Shown here piece by piece: positions 1 through 12,179 of a stretch of 64,000 bases of DNA. Position 1 is the first letter of the stretch, and each line of letters begins with the position of its first letter. The translations under genes and the position numbers were made by a program. The notes beneath the pieces were generated by a model, which did no database searches, had not been told where the DNA came from, and saw only the letters and a program-made list of their open reading frames with translations. The DNA is from Epiperipatus broadwayi (taxonomy: Eukaryota; Onychophora; Udeonychophora; Euonychophora; Peripatidae), in NCBI GenBank assembly GCA_028023455.1, contig JAQFVV010012513.1:567001-631000 (forward strand). The letters run 5' to 3'.

Positions 1-1010
1 CAATATTTTTCCATCATTGATTTAGTTAGAACCACTGAATATTTATTGATAATTAGGCCAGTTATTAGCTTGATACATGAAAGAAAAAGTCTAAGATTGC
101 TTGAAGTATCAAATATTTTACAAAGATTTCCCAAACATTCAATACCCAAATAATGTACATTGAGATATATGACTCTAACATAATAAATTTGATATGTATA
201 ATATATGAATATATGTATATGTAATACATTTATATTTATCAGTTTTCTATGTAACGGTAAAGTACGAAAATATCTAATGGAAATCATAATGAAATCACAG
301 ATGTAATAAATAACCACTAACCAAATAAATTTTAAATATAAGTTATGTATTTTATACTTCACTAATGTAACAAAAATAATTAAATATTAATTTTAATGTA
401 CGGTAAAAATGTAAACAATTATCTTTGGAATATTATTCAAATAATAAATATATTTTATTGTCTGAAAATTTGTGATAATAGTATGAATTAAAGTAAAATC
501 AGACTTCTCTCTTTTTCAAAAGTTGTTGGTCTAGCTAGAGACTGTAACATTGAAATTGAACCAGTGACTTATAGGTTTATGAATAATGAATTTAACCCTA
601 TATTCTAACCAAGTAGTCTATTTATAAACATTAAAAGCCTAAACTTAAATTAGTTAATAAAATAACTAAAATTCCCCCAAATTTAAGATTAAAGAACACT
701 ACCCATAAAAAATATAACTGCACAACACAAGCAATGGTTTCCCCTCTAAAACAAACTTCGCACATGCAATGGAAACTACTGATTGTGTTGTATGTTTTTT
801 TTTTCTTTTGGCTAGTCTTGTTTAATTTTGAATTTGAGGTGATTATATATATATATATTGTACACTTTTATATTGGTACACCCCATTATAAATTAAATTG
901 GAAGTAAATTTTAGGGGAATAATTATAAATTTTATAAAATAAATATATTTACAAATCCATTTACGTCTGTTTCTAATCACGACTCAATCCTTTTTTCTTT
1001 TCAAAATATA
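1..1010. other. Intergenic AT-rich DNA, no gene seen
   Basis: No coding region, RNA gene or recognisable repeat is visible. The stretch holds short A and T runs and a small TA run near 850. Reading frames are short and broken in all directions. Confidence 0.6.
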
Positions 1011-1016
1011 CATTAC

Positions 1017-1284
1017 ATATAGCCATATAATTCTATAATTAAAACACTTCTTTTCTTTTCAAAAATTTTATTTGATGTGTGTGTATATATATATCCACTT
1101 GAACGTTTGGACTATTTTTACTCTATAGTCATTTTCAAGGATTTGACTCCCTTCTCAAATCCTTGAAAATGACTACAGAGTAAAAATAGTCGAAACGTTC
1201 AAGTGGATATATATATACACACACATCAAATAAAATTTTTGAAAAGAAAAGAAGTGTTTTAATTATAGAATTATATGGCTATAT
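1017..1284. repeat. Near-perfect 130-bp-arm inverted repeat (hairpin)
   Basis: The left arm (1017-1146) and right arm (1155-1284) are reverse complements with only two mismatches seen by eye, separated by an 8-base loop. Near the loop lies the phrase TAGTCGAAACGTTC, a phrase of the kind found in hammerhead-bearing and Penelope-type repeats; here the matching upstream core has decayed to TTGAAAA. Arms this long and this similar suggest a recent foldback insertion or an inverted duplication. If transcribed it would form a long double-stranded RNA. There is no coding potential. Confidence 0.9.
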
Positions 1285-1289
1285 AAATA

Positions 1290-2225
1290 TATTTAATTGT
1301 TAAACTAAGAAAGATAAAGGTTACCTTGTTTGTTTGGGGGTTTGAATCCAAGGTTAGTTAACTTGAATTAGTATAAATTCTCTAAATCTTGGTTAAAATG
1401 TTATTTTAAAAGCATATGAGATTAAATAATGAAATATAACTTAATAGTATTTGTTAATAATTAATTGTTTAATAATATTTAAAATTGTAGTGAAGTCTAA
1501 ATATAATCTTATAAATAATAATATGTACTATAGATATTGGTAATTGTGTCTGTGCACATATGGTGTTATACAGTAATGGCTATTTCTGGTAAAATCTTAA
1601 TTTATTTTTAAGAAATGAATAAGATACTATTTATTTTATTATTTTTGTGATAAAAAAGTTTATAGAATTAATATAGGATTTAGTCTGTACAAGATAAAAG
1701 TAAAATTATTTAAATTAATTTAAAGTTAATTGTATTTTTTATTAAGTTTTATAAAGATTTTTTTTTTATTAGTAAATATTTTTAAGAATAATATGGTTTT
1801 AAAAAATATTCAAGCTGTTGTACCTAATTAAATATTCAGTAAAAAGAGATTAGAAGAATTAATCTATGAGATATCGTATTTGAAATGTGGTAAGAATAAG
1901 AAGACGATGGGTTTTTTAGGCATTGACACATATATGGATAGGAAGAAAGTAATTTAGGTTTTTCATCAAATTTAGTTTAAATTTATCAAATATTAATATT
2001 TTGGTTTTAAAAATGTAAAGTGATTACTATTTAGTTGATAATCTAAAATTATTTTATAAAGTTTTTTTTTTTTTTAACTATGGTGTAAAAAAAAACCTTT
2101 AAAATCTCTATTGGAGTGAAATCAATAATCTGAAAAATATCCTTGGAATCATAATTTTGCTAAAAGTACCAAGACAATGGAAGGGGAAAATTGTGAATTC
2201 ATACAAACGGTATAAAATAACAAAG
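1290..2225. other. Intergenic AT-rich DNA, no gene seen
   Basis: Unique-looking AT-rich sequence with poly-T runs near 1760 and 2065. No gene, RNA or clear repeat could be supported. Confidence 0.55.
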
Positions 2226-2230
2226 GAGTT

Positions 2231-2332
2231 GTCAAGTGTTTGGTGGCCTAGTCGTTAGCATAGCTGTCTTCCAAGCAGCTTGCCCAGGTTCGCTTCCCTG
2301 TCAACGCTTTGACATATGAAAAAAACAAAAAA
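2231..2332 (+). mobile_element. Short tRNA-Gly(UCC)-derived SINE
   Basis: The head reads like a tRNA-Gly(UCC). It has an A-box-like GGTGGCCTAGTCG, an anticodon arm with loop CTTCCAA (UCC at 2270-2272), a B box GGTTCGCTTCCC and a closing TCAACGC. It is followed by TTTGACATATGAAAA and an A-rich tail instead of normal tRNA 3' flanks. Mismatches in the acceptor and T stems argue against a working tRNA gene. It belongs with the antisense copies at 16483, 23038, 45015 and about 53893. Confidence 0.75.
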
Positions 2333-2710
2333 ACAGAGTTCAATGAAAAAATAATGAGTATTTTATTAGTACATAATAAGTTAATTATTAAGCAGGCTGA
2401 AGTAATTATATGTCATGTCAGTAGTAAAACTTATAAACGACTGTTTTGGAATTTGTGGATAAACAAAAAGAAAAATATTTATGACAAATAAGATGATAAA
2501 AATTGAATCATTAAATAATAATAATGGAAGTATTTGTCTAAGGAAAGTTATATTTAATACTAGGAGAGAGCAAACAGAAGCTTATCTGGCTAATAATTTA
2601 AATTATATAAAATATATTAGAAGATGGGTTATTATTTTAATAAAATGGTTAATTACGATGAACTGTAGAGATGAATTTTACATTGTATATGAACGATATA
2701 CAAATTTAAA

Positions 2711-2945
2711 AATCACTGGCTCAGTTCCGTTGCTCATATGAATAACGGATCAGGCCAGTAAAGAGAGAGAGAGAGAGAAGAAGAAGAAGAGCATTAGAAA
2801 TATTGCATTCCGACTTGTGATCTATTACTAATAATTGACTGTATTTGAAAAGTTTAAATGAAGTATAATTTTTTCTATAAATATTTAATAATTAAAATTA
2901 GTTGATGGAAATAGTTCAACTTATAACTACAAATATAAATAGCGA
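2711..2945 (+). mobile_element. tRNA-Leu-type SINE, decayed head
   Basis: The 3' body matches the SINE copies at 5107, 28906 and 52655: a block around TCAGGCCAG, then a segment resembling ATTACTAATAATTGACTGTATTTGAAAAG, and an end resembling GATGGAAATAGTTCAAC. The tRNA-like head survives only as CTGGCTCAGTTCCG. A GA/GAA microsatellite at 2761-2790 sits where the other copies have the hairpin segment. Confidence 0.6.
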
Positions 2946-2949
2946 TTAT

Positions 2950-4010
2950 ATTATTTATTATTCTGCACATGTTTTTTTTTTTTAAATATCTCTTCATAAT
3001 TAAATGAAAAAGTGTGTGTGTAAACATATATAATAATTGAAATAAAAAATATAAACTTTCTCAATAATTAAATCGCGCAGATAATCTTCAGAGAAAGAAA
3101 AACTAAAATTAATTCCCGAATTAAAAATTAGTGCAAACTTTACTCACTAGAGGTCAGAATAATACAGTACACTTTTTTTAAAAAAAAATTTCATGCAATT
3201 GAAGACATAGATACAAGACAATATAAGTAATCATAATTATAGAGCGTAAATCTTTTAAATCATATATTTATTTTTTTCCAAGTTTATTTACGCCAATTAT
3301 ATGAAATGTCCGAATCGCACAATTCAGATCTGTAAATCATGTAAATAAGATAATACATATTCTCAGAAAGACAGACTACCACCAAAATAGACAGGTTATT
3401 CATATAAAGCTATCCAAGCTTAAAAAAGATTACTACATAGAGTAGCATCTATTATCACAAGGAATACAGTTGTATGCAAGCTTCAACACGGTATAACAAT
3501 GTATAAATTTGTTTATAAACCTACTTTCGGAAAAATTAAATAATTTTTATTAGTCATTCATTAGACTAGAGAGAATCTAATCCCTCCACGAGGTGTTAAT
3601 ACTGAAAATTTGTTATTTTTGAAATAGATAAATGTATAATTTAAAAGATTTAAGTTCAATCATTTTAAGTGTCCCATCAATCTTTATATCCTTAAAAAGC
3701 TCTTATTAAACTGATTAGTTTTGTAATTAAACGTGCAACTATTTCTCTTTTGGTATTTATTCTCTAGTTGTATACTTTTTTATAACTTGTTTTTAGGATG
3801 TGGATAATTTTTCATAGATATAGATACGTATGTGTTAGTATTTTTAAGTCTGTAAATTTTGATTTTTTTTTATATGTGTTCACGTGTATTATAACACAGT
3901 TATAACAAGTCACTAATACGACAAATTGTTTATAATTAATATTAGGGTGCGTGCAAACGCATTTTAAACACACATGGTCTTGCGTAAAGTTGCTGGATTC
4001 CAAGATATTG
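2950..4010. other. Intergenic AT-rich DNA, no gene seen
   Basis: No gene or repeat could be supported. Poly-T and poly-A runs occur near 2970 and 3175. The short antisense reading frame at 3812-4003 has no recognisable protein features. Confidence 0.5.
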
Positions 4011-4017
4011 CAAAATA

Positions 4018-4172
4018 CCTAGAAAGAGACCACATATGGGATGGATGAGTGAAATAAGAAAGTGTGCTGATGTGGAAAAGAGAGTCTAGAGAACAAAGAA
4101 GATAGATTGAATTGCAAGATAGATTGAATTGGAAGATATTTTCATTCTATTGTGGACAACATGATGATGAAT
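4018..4172 (+). pseudogene. 3' fragment of an RTE-type non-LTR retrotransposon
   Basis: The plus strand encodes broken pieces of the RTE reverse transcriptase C-terminus, including a stretch resembling RPHMGWMSEIRKCADV, then a remnant of the W-K-L-G-E-T-F-I-L-W-D ending. It closes with TGATGATGA, the short-unit tail typical of RTE elements. The same ending occurs in better shape on the minus strand at 62341-62600. An internal stop and an in-frame duplication (GATAGATTGAATT twice) show it is dead. It is 5'-truncated, as RTE copies usually are. Confidence 0.6.
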
Positions 4173-4179
4173 TAAAATA

Positions 4180-5100
4180 AAATAAAGTATCAATTTTAAT
4201 TAAATTCTTTCTGTGTTTGAATTCATATTTTGTTGTTGTCGTTGTTTTAATAGCTGATTAGACCGCTTTAAAAAGCTGATTTTTTTTTTATTATAACAAT
4301 TTGGAAGTCATTTTTCAAATCGCTCAAAGAAAATCTGAAGAAAAATAATGGTTATAAAAATCAATTAGAGATCTTATTTTTTTTTTAATTAAACTACTTT
4401 TTCCCCTTTCTCATCGTTTTTTTCTTTTTCTTTCAGTTCAACTTTATTATGGAACATTTATGAAAATGAAAAAAATTACTAAATCAATTAAAATTTTGAT
4501 TAAAACAAAAATTTAAGCACTTTTAAGCAAAAGATTTGTCCACCATTCAGCAATTTTTTACGTTTAAAACTTAGCGTAAACATAATAAAGTTAAAATAAA
4601 TAATCTTGCTTTTACATAATTATGAAACACTCATTTAAATGTAAATAAATATATTTAAGATATCAAAACACGCTTAAATATATGTAAAATAACACATCGA
4701 ATAGTTTTATTGCTTAGGAATTCTCTTAAAAAGTTCTAGCGTGGGAGTATCAAAATTGATACCCTACCAGTATAAAAAATGTTGGTTATCAAACCCATAC
4801 ATAAGCACGCAAATGAGGGAATAGTCATCTATATCAATACATAGAAAAAATCAACATCTCTTCAGAATATTTTTTTTCTGAACAACTGGAAACAGATCGC
4901 ATCAGGTGAATCTAAAAATTAGCAGCTCTCCTCTTCCCCACCATACATATCAATTTATATTCTGTACACATTTGCCTAAAAGTCTGTGATGGTGGCCTTT
5001 TAGTTGTAATTATATGTTGAGCTACTTCCATCTTTTAATATTAATTTAACTGTCTTTAGGAAAGTTCAAAACTTTATTTAAATTTTTCAAATATATTCAA
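4180..5100. other. Intergenic AT-rich DNA, no gene seen
   Basis: Only homopolymer-rich unique sequence is visible. A small inverted repeat around 4748-4772 (GAGTATCAAAATTGATACCC) is the one structure noticed. Confidence 0.5.
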
Positions 5101-5106
5101 CTGTTG

Positions 5107-5345
5107 TCTTTGGCAGAATAGTTTAGCTTGTTGGAACATCATCTTTATTTGAATATTTACAGCTCTAAAGGTCCCAGGTTCAATTTCCATACAATATTAT
5201 TACTAATCAGACCAGCAACTCTAATGAAGTGAGGGGACTAATACTATTCAAATTTAATGGAATTGAAAATATTAAATAAAGCATTATTTTATATAAAAAT
5301 ATTTAGTAATTAATAATGGGAATATTCAATGTATAATCACAAATT
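5107..5345 (+). mobile_element. tRNA-Leu-type SINE
   Basis: It begins with the phrase GTCTTTGGCAG shared with the copy at 28906. The tRNA-like head has a decayed A box (ATAGTTTAGCTTG) and a fairly good B box (AGGTTCAATTTCC). The anticodon and long variable arm region resembles tRNA-Leu. After the head come CAGACCAGCA, then a body with AATTGAAAATATTAAATAAAG. It is one of four relatives in this window. Confidence 0.65.
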
Positions 5346-5454
5346 ATTTTGCATAATTAAGAAAAAGTACTGCTTTTGTATTTGTTGTAATTAAAAAATT
5401 AACATTTATTATGAATCACATGATCACTATTTCATATACGTACTCATTCTTTTA

Positions 5455-5895
5455 TTAAGAATACCAAATTCTCCATATAATAATGCCACCAATTGTAAGC
5501 TTTTGTAATCAATGAATGCAGGAAGGTTTGTGCATAAAATCCCTATCTAGTATCTACTTATCCAACATCCCCAGATCAGTTTCTAACCCATAGGCTAATG
5601 GTGAATGTGGTATTTGAAAAAACAAAGACACCAAGATACTGAACTGAGTTCAGACCTATATGACTATAATTACAAATGAGCTTGGATTGGAAACATTATG
5701 GTATTTTCAGCTTAAACTCCTAGTTTTATAGTTAAGCAAATAGGTTAAAGATGGCTGCATTAGATCCTAAGAAACTAGTTTGGGGATGTTAGGTGAGTAG
5801 GCACTATATAGGGATTTTATGCCAAACCTTCATACATCCATTGTTTACAAAAGCTTGCACTTGGTGGCACTGCTGTGTAGAGTGTTTGGTACTTT
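5455..5895. repeat. Family A repeat, foldback copy
   Basis: A plus-orientation family A end (5455-5600; phrases CTCCATATAATAATGCCACC and GTGCATAAAATCCCTATC) is mirrored by an inverted end (about 5770-5895; GGCACTATATAGGGATTTT and GGTGGCACTGC). About 170 bases of family A body lie between them, in opposite orientation to the first end. The arms are diverged, so this is an old copy. Only part of the family's hammerhead-like region remains, GAAACTAGTTTGGGG near 5770, and its CUGANGA half is lost. Confidence 0.75.
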
Positions 5896-5899
5896 TATT

Positions 5900-8635
5900 T
5901 ATTACGATAATATAAACTTCATCTTACTTTTTGTTGTCATTATTTTTAGCCACTCAAGTTGAGGCAGGTTTTGATTTGTATGTTTATGTCAACTGTCATC
6001 TCATTGCATGAGCCATGTTCATGATGTTGCCTATTTGTGAAATCACATTTTCATTCCTTAATAATACACAGGATAATTCTTTTGACAATATTGTCTTTTT
6101 GTTTTGCTTTATTTTTACTTCATTCTTTGTCTTTCTATTTTTCTTTTGCTGTATGTTTATATCATTCTTTGTCTTTTCTATTTTTTTTCTTTTACTACAA
6201 CTAGAATGATCACATCCATTTACATGTGATTGTCAATGATGAAAACAGTATATTTGGCACTTCAGGTAACATGATCATCAGTTTTTAAGGCCATTGTCTT
6301 ATATTGCTACACTTGTGTAATTATGTTCTCAACCATTCTTTTCATGTTTGCATGTGAACTATATCCAGTTTCACTGCTTTCATGCTTATAACATGGTCTT
6401 GGCCTCATGCTTATCCTCAAAATGTTGCCCTCCAAAACATTTTGGAGGAATGTGTCACGGGAATTTTATCTCCTCAATCTAGTTATTTATCCATACTGAT
6501 TTATTTTAATATCTAACCACTCATCATCTTTCCCATCCAACCTATCTGGATTGTCTTCTCCAAATCTATATTTTTATACTTTCCTGTCTTAGTGATTTCT
6601 ATTTTTCCAAAACGACGTCTTACATCCATATGTCAGTATAATATAAACTTCATCTTACTTTTGATATCAGTAAGTTTGTGAATGAGGGTTTTTCAGTTTG
6701 AAATCTTTGGTTTGCCCACACTATTTTCCATTTAGTCATAACTTGATGTCCATTGCTGTCACCAACTACACTATGCAAATAAAATAATCTAAGTAATTGT
6801 AATACAAATATATTAATTACATTTATTTGAAGATTATTAAATTAAATTGAGATGTAAAAAAATGAGTTATTTATATAGTTGGAGATTGTAAAAAGTTGAA
6901 GTTCTTGAATTGATGGAGTTGATTCATAATTCATGATCTCCAGAATCCACCCATCTACCAATGCATTAAATACATAGATGGGAGAATTTATTACATATAT
7001 TGTACTGAATACATAAAAGACTGTTTAAATATAATAAAAATAAATGGAAATAATCAAATAGTTTATTATTCAAGGTTGTAGAAAATTAGAATTCAATTAT
7101 CAATAAATTAGCACCATAAATTATGGATCTTAAGCTCTAAAGTCTGTCCCTCTACTATGGTACTGATCCATGCATGTCAGTGATTCAAAATATTCATACA
7201 TACTTTTCTTGAGTCCTTATCAGGCAGTCTTGCTTAATATGTTATTATTCTGACACTACAAATTTTCTCATTTTGATACATTTTAGGCATTATGATGGTG
7301 ATGATGCTGGGATTTCTATCTTCTTCTTCATTATTTAGCAGCTATTTATGACATTAGACTACAATGTGCAGTTTCATTTTGCTGCAGAAATCATTTAAAC
7401 ATTATTAATTGAAAAAATTCTAAAGATGTCAGCAGCAGATGAACCTATTCAAAATTACAATATGTAATTTGCATATAAAAGAGTTAGACCTGCCTCATTT
7501 TGATCTTAATAGAAATGAAAATTTCAGATTGGGAGAATTGATTATCTATACCAGTGGTTAAGTAGTCAAAAACTTTATTCGAAAAGAAAAATCGTAATTT
7601 TCAACAATTTGTGTACATATTAATGGTTATTTGTTCAATTTTTTTTAAAAAATACACACTTTAAAACAAACATCTACATGACTCCAATTAGATTTTATTT
7701 GAAAATATTTATTCTAAAGAGAATAGTTGTAAAAAGTCTGTTATGGCAAAGTGGAAGCGGTTTTTACTGGGTAGCACAAACGGCTTTTTGTCAATACTAA
7801 TAAAGCAATTTTTTAAAAATTTTAATAACAATAAATTTAATGTTTCCTTTTAATACATATTTTCTTGCTTTAATGAATTTTTTTTTGAAATTTAAAAAAT
7901 GGAATATATCAAATAATTTGTTCTACTAACTTTTCAAATAATGCCAAAAAATATTGTTATAGTTACGAAGTTCATTCAATACTTAAATTTTTCTATATTT
8001 TAAAGTTCAAATATTAATTTTTAGAGGGTTTATCATTTGAAAGCTTACATTTGCAATAAATAAGTAAAGGTTATCAATATATGATGTGGAAAAAAGGTTC
8101 AATTGTAAAAATAAAATATTCAAATAGGAAGGAAAATCATGTTAATACCTTTTCAAATAAAAAATAAGTAAGTAGATCCTGAAGCAGTTCAGAATAAAGT
8201 ATTTGTTTTAATTCTTATCTAATCCAAACTGGCCTAAAAATGGGTATTGGGTTTATAGTTAGTTGTGTATTATGATGTAAATATGAGTGATATAATTTTT
8301 TCTTTTTAAACAATATCCAATGTTTCTGTGTATAAACAATATGACCAGAAATTTAATGAGTTTTCTTCACCCCGAAACCCTTATATACTTATCACATTTT
8401 GTTATTCGACACCTGCTTTATTTTTTTCCTTGTATCGTATTTTAATAAAAGCTGTATTATTAGCTCCATTATCTGGTCCTCACACTACCTGATTTCATTT
8501 TATTTATGACATTTAGTGTAATATTTAGTAATCAATAGATGGCAAATCATAATGTTTAATAAATGTAACCAAAGATCATGTGATGTATTGCTGGTCATAT
8601 AATTAGTGTCTTATTGGTTATTCCCAAGTTTTCTT
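5900..8635. other. Intergenic DNA with possible eroded LINE traces, no gene
   Basis: No host gene is supported. The 6400-6780 part, read on the minus strand, has scattered phrases reminiscent of an RT or endonuclease relic, but they are too broken to assign. A 20-base perfect palindrome CCTCCAAAACATTTTGGAGG lies near 6431-6450. Around 8500-8600 there is a weak match to the diverged family A subfamily (CAATAGATGGCAAATCATAATGTTTAATAAAT). The rest is AT-rich unique sequence. Confidence 0.45.
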
Positions 8636-8917
8636 TACAAAGATCTATACAACAAATCATAAGATTTCAAACTCCTTTATTTCCTTTACCTTTGAACTTT
8701 TCCTACTTTTCATATACCCTATTCTGATCCTCTTACAATATCTTATACTCTAAAACTTATCATTCAGTGTTTTTTCTTTCACATCCATAAAAGTACATCT
8801 ACAATCCAAATTCTTATTTCATTTTCATATTTCTTCCCTCATTTCTAAGTATCTTCAATCAAAAACAATTTGGCCCCTTTAATTTTGTCATGACATCCTT
8901 TTATTTATTTTTTATTT

Positions 8918-10252
8918 TTGCATACTTTCAAATTACTTTCTTTATTCAACTTCACTTTCCATAACTATACTTATACCAATAAATATCTATGGCTACTAAA
9001 CAAGACACTCCTTAATGGAAGAGGTTTCTTTCCCCCACAAGCCTTCTCATTCTACACAAAATCTACCCAGACATTAATTGACCTACTGTTCTACTCTCCT
9101 CAGATCCACCACAAACTCAGGGCTCACCTCACCCCAGTGGCCTTTTCAGACCACTATGCCATTATTACCTTGATGGAGCTGGAAGAAAACATCCTCACCA
9201 CCACTCACAAAAGTCTCAGGTTGTACACGCAGGCCAATGCAACAGAAGCCTTCTATTCTGAAGCATACATTCTCTTCCATAAAATTAAGATACTGGAACT
9301 ACAGCCTATGGAAGCGTGGGCTTGCTTTATCGGTATTTTGGAATCTTTAATAAGTCATCACACAAGCAAACAGAAAGGCCCCACCTCACTGATGAGAGAC
9401 CTTGACATGTTGTACACTCAAATCAAAACCTTTATTCCTCAAGGCACCAACATAAACAAACTAATTGAACTGAAAGGTAGGTATAAAGCTAAACAAGCAC
9501 AGATTGCAGAAATAATTGCTACCAAAAATGCAAAACTCTTCCTGCCTGCCCAACACTGCTGGACCCGCGGTTATCTTCGATGGGCACTGGGGGTGAAATC
9601 CAAACAGCAAATTCCATCCTCACTGCTCATCAAAGACAGGCAAATTGTGGGAGTTCAAATGCTTCAGCACATTGACAACTATTACAAAAATCGCCTACAA
9701 GGGCACAGGATACCTTCACGCATTGACTGGGATTGCTCTACCACTGACGTAAAACATGGAATCACATTTGAGGATATCAAGAACTATCTCCTCAGTCTAC
9801 CCAAAAATGTCCATCCTGGCATGCATGGTATTCCCAGATTTGTATTTAACCATCTAAGCTACTTCACATGCCACATAACTCTCGATGTGCTGAACCATCT
9901 GGCTACAGAGCAGCATGTGCTACCTCAGTTCTACCCCATTGCCATGGTGCCATTCATTAAGAAAAAACATGATTTTACACTAATCAATAGCATTAGACCT
10001 ATTTCTATGACACCCATACTCTCTAAACTAATTGAAGGGCTCATCAAAGAAAAATATCAAAACATCATCTTACAAGATATTTCACCTTCTCAATATGCCA
10101 GGAAAGGTTCATCCCCTTTAGAGGCAATGGGCGAAATTAAAATCCTGTTCGACCATATTCGAGCAAACAGACATACTAAACCGATTGCCATCCAATTGGA
10201 CATTGTGGAAGCATTCGATTCTGTTGATGTAGGATCCTCCTCAACATCCTAG
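8918..10252 (+). pseudogene. Endonuclease C-terminus + RT N-terminal half (broken)
   Basis: The 444-codon open frame has no convincing start, since it opens on TTG inside a longer element. Residues ~30-75 hold the end of an APE endonuclease: NGRG, then TLIDLLF, then the catalytic SDHYAI. Residues ~335-444 hold RT motifs: SIRPISM, SPSQYARKGSS (the usual QYG is QYA) and the first catalytic aspartate in AIQLDIVEAFDSVD. A frameshift near 10230 ends the frame at TAG. The downstream frame continues as ILLNILADAKIPTQV, has an in-frame TAA at 10341 and then shows PQVSPLSGLLF and the second catalytic box FAYMDD at about 10491-10508. The enzyme is dead in this copy. Confidence 0.85.
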
Positions 10253-10526
10253 CAGATGCCAAAATCCCTACACAAGTCATACAAATTCTAGACAACCTGC
10301 TCAACAACCGATTCATCCATATTTCTGCTAATGGATCGTACTAAGATGGATTCGCCCCTGCAAGTTCCATCCCTCAGGTGTCTCCACTGAGCGGCTTACT
10401 ATTTATTAAGTACATTAATCCATTTCTGCTAGAACTTGGAAAGCTTCCAGGAGTTTTCATCCCCCGTCTTGGTAAGAACATCAACACTTTTGCCTACATG
10501 GATGATATTCTTATCATACTACCATC

Positions 10527-11738
10527 GTGTGTCTTCCTGCCTTATACAAAATAATCACCAATTACACTTACAAATTTAAACTCACAATAAACCTACAAAA
10601 ATCCTCAGCTTGGTGCATCATTACAGGCAAATGCATCAGGTCAGCCTTCCCCGCACAACCCCAACCCTACCTGGGATTCCCGATACATCTGTCGTTCAAT
10701 GTCATGTCCTCTACCCTTTGCAAGTCCCTACTGGAAGAAGCTATCAAATTTGCCAAATCAATAGCCAAAACATATCTTTCATTTCAAGGAAAAATAGTGC
10801 TAATAAATACAAAAATAATGGGCAAGATCAATTACTACCTACCCATAATTTTCCTCACCAAAACTTTCAATACCCAAATACAAAAAATATGCAACCAAGT
10901 CATCTGGAGAGAACGAACACCTGTAATCATCTCTGCTCGCCTGAATCAGCACAGAAAACTCAATGGGTTGTCCCTCCATTCTCTAAACATGATTATGCAC
11001 CAAAAACAACACTCCCTGGTGCATAGCCTGATAAAAAAATACTCCACAATGGTCATAATCAACCCTGTAATACCCACAGATAGACCGCCACCTCCACGCA
11101 CTGCCTGGATTAACTCCATAATAAGCAAACTTCTCAGAAACAATGGCAATTCCACCTTGGCCCTCCAGAACAAGATCAACATCTGGGAAGCACATGCACT
11201 ACTGAATCCAGAACCAATAACAAGCCAAATACAATTGGGACAGACTAATCACAAAATAATGAAAACCTTTAAATACCTTGCAATGGAACCAAAACTTTTG
11301 GATCACATTATAAAAATAAATCTTGGTGCAATTCCAACAAGCTGGTTTTTACATTTCAGAAGATACATGACAAAGATAGACCCAACATGCCATCTCTGTG
11401 AAAGAAGTGAAGAAACATTTGAACACATCATTTCCCTCTGCCCAGGATATCAGGACATCAGGAGATCCATCAGTAAGGAATGCAGCATTCCTCTCCTAAA
11501 GATCCTAGACCTTAAAAGCTGCTTGCACTCTGGTGACTTCCCGGTCATCCGCATGGCTATATTTATCTCATATGCCCTATGGATGGCCAGGTGCGGTTCC
11601 AAATTCACAATTCCCAGACCAGATCCATTTGAAGTATTCAACATCCAGCTGAAAACCTTGCAGACAAAGGACTTAATACTGGCCTCCAAATTCTTATTCA
11701 ACAACACATGGGGCCTATATAAAAGGTTGGCCCCATAG
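10527..11738 (+). pseudogene. RT thumb and C-terminal zinc motif of the same element
   Basis: This 403-codon frame is the continuation of the retrotransposon ORF after a second frame change near 10525, just past the FAYMDD box. It shows YLGFPI, GKIVLINTKIMGKINYYLPI and a W-R-E-R-P-I-R-L block typical of the RT thumb and downstream region. Residues ~290-307 form a C-x2-C-x8-H-x4-C motif (CHLCERSEETFEHIISLC), the C-terminal zinc knuckle of many non-LTR elements. It stops at TAG before the 3' untranslated region. Overlapping antisense frames are shadows. It is non-functional here because it is cut off from the RT core. Confidence 0.85.
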
Positions 11739-12109
11739 AAATGTGACACCTACTAACTGAGATGACAAGCCTTCGAATGGTACGCAAAAGAATTCCAATT
11801 GAAACAGCAGACTTTTTCTTTTGGCCTTGCATGGCTTAAACCAAATGTACAACTTACAATAAAATTTATTTTAAACTAAGCTAGCAATTTAATTAAGGAT
11901 TTCAAATTTGTAATTAAATAAATCTGAAATTTTTCAGATGACAATTCTTAATGCAAAAAAAAAAAAATGATTTTGTTAAAATCTTAACTAGAACTGATAA
12001 AAAATGTTTTAAGATTTAGTATTGCTTTTGAAATATGAAAAAAATATTTTACCAATAGATAACAAATTTTGTTTTAAAGTATATATTAAAAAAACCACTT
12101 TTACATTTA

Positions 12110-12173
12110 AATAAGCTAAGCTAACCTTAAAACATTTTTTAAATAAGCTAAGCTAACCTTAAAACATTTTTTT
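12110..12173. repeat. Tandem duplication, ~33-bp unit x2
   Basis: The phrase AATAAGCTAAGCTAACCTTA plus AAACATTTTTT is repeated directly twice. No function is suggested. Confidence 0.85.
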
Positions 12174-12179
12174 CTATAA

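Larger units (their letters stand above)
8640..11880 (+). mobile_element. Non-LTR retrotransposon (APE endonuclease + RT), 5'-truncated
   Basis: This is the largest element relic in the window. It starts in pyrimidine-rich sequence without a clear 5' end, contains the C-terminal half of an APE-type endonuclease, a reverse transcriptase and a C-terminal zinc-binding motif, and ends with a short 3' untranslated region closing at AATAAAATTTATTTTAAA near 11860-11878. Base composition is visibly richer in C and A than the surroundings, as expected for recently arrived coding DNA. No target-site duplication was identified. The thumb and C-terminal layout is loosely L1/Tx1-like, but the clade is not assigned. 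Confidence 0.85.

Noticed and set aside
2231-2305. tRNA-Gly gene
   Set aside because: The acceptor and T stems have mismatches, the tail is SINE-like, and several dispersed diverged copies exist.
2309-2741. Two overlapping small plus-strand frames
   Set aside because: The first starts inside a SINE tail and the second runs into another SINE; composition is Lys/Asn/Ile-rich as expected for random AT-rich DNA.
6015-6209. Hydrophobic 64-codon frame (possible membrane peptide)
   Set aside because: It is a T-rich tract that gives Phe/Leu runs; no start context, homologue or neighbouring exon.
10946-11195. Antisense frames over the retrotransposon
   Set aside because: Shadows of the plus-strand RT C-terminal frame.
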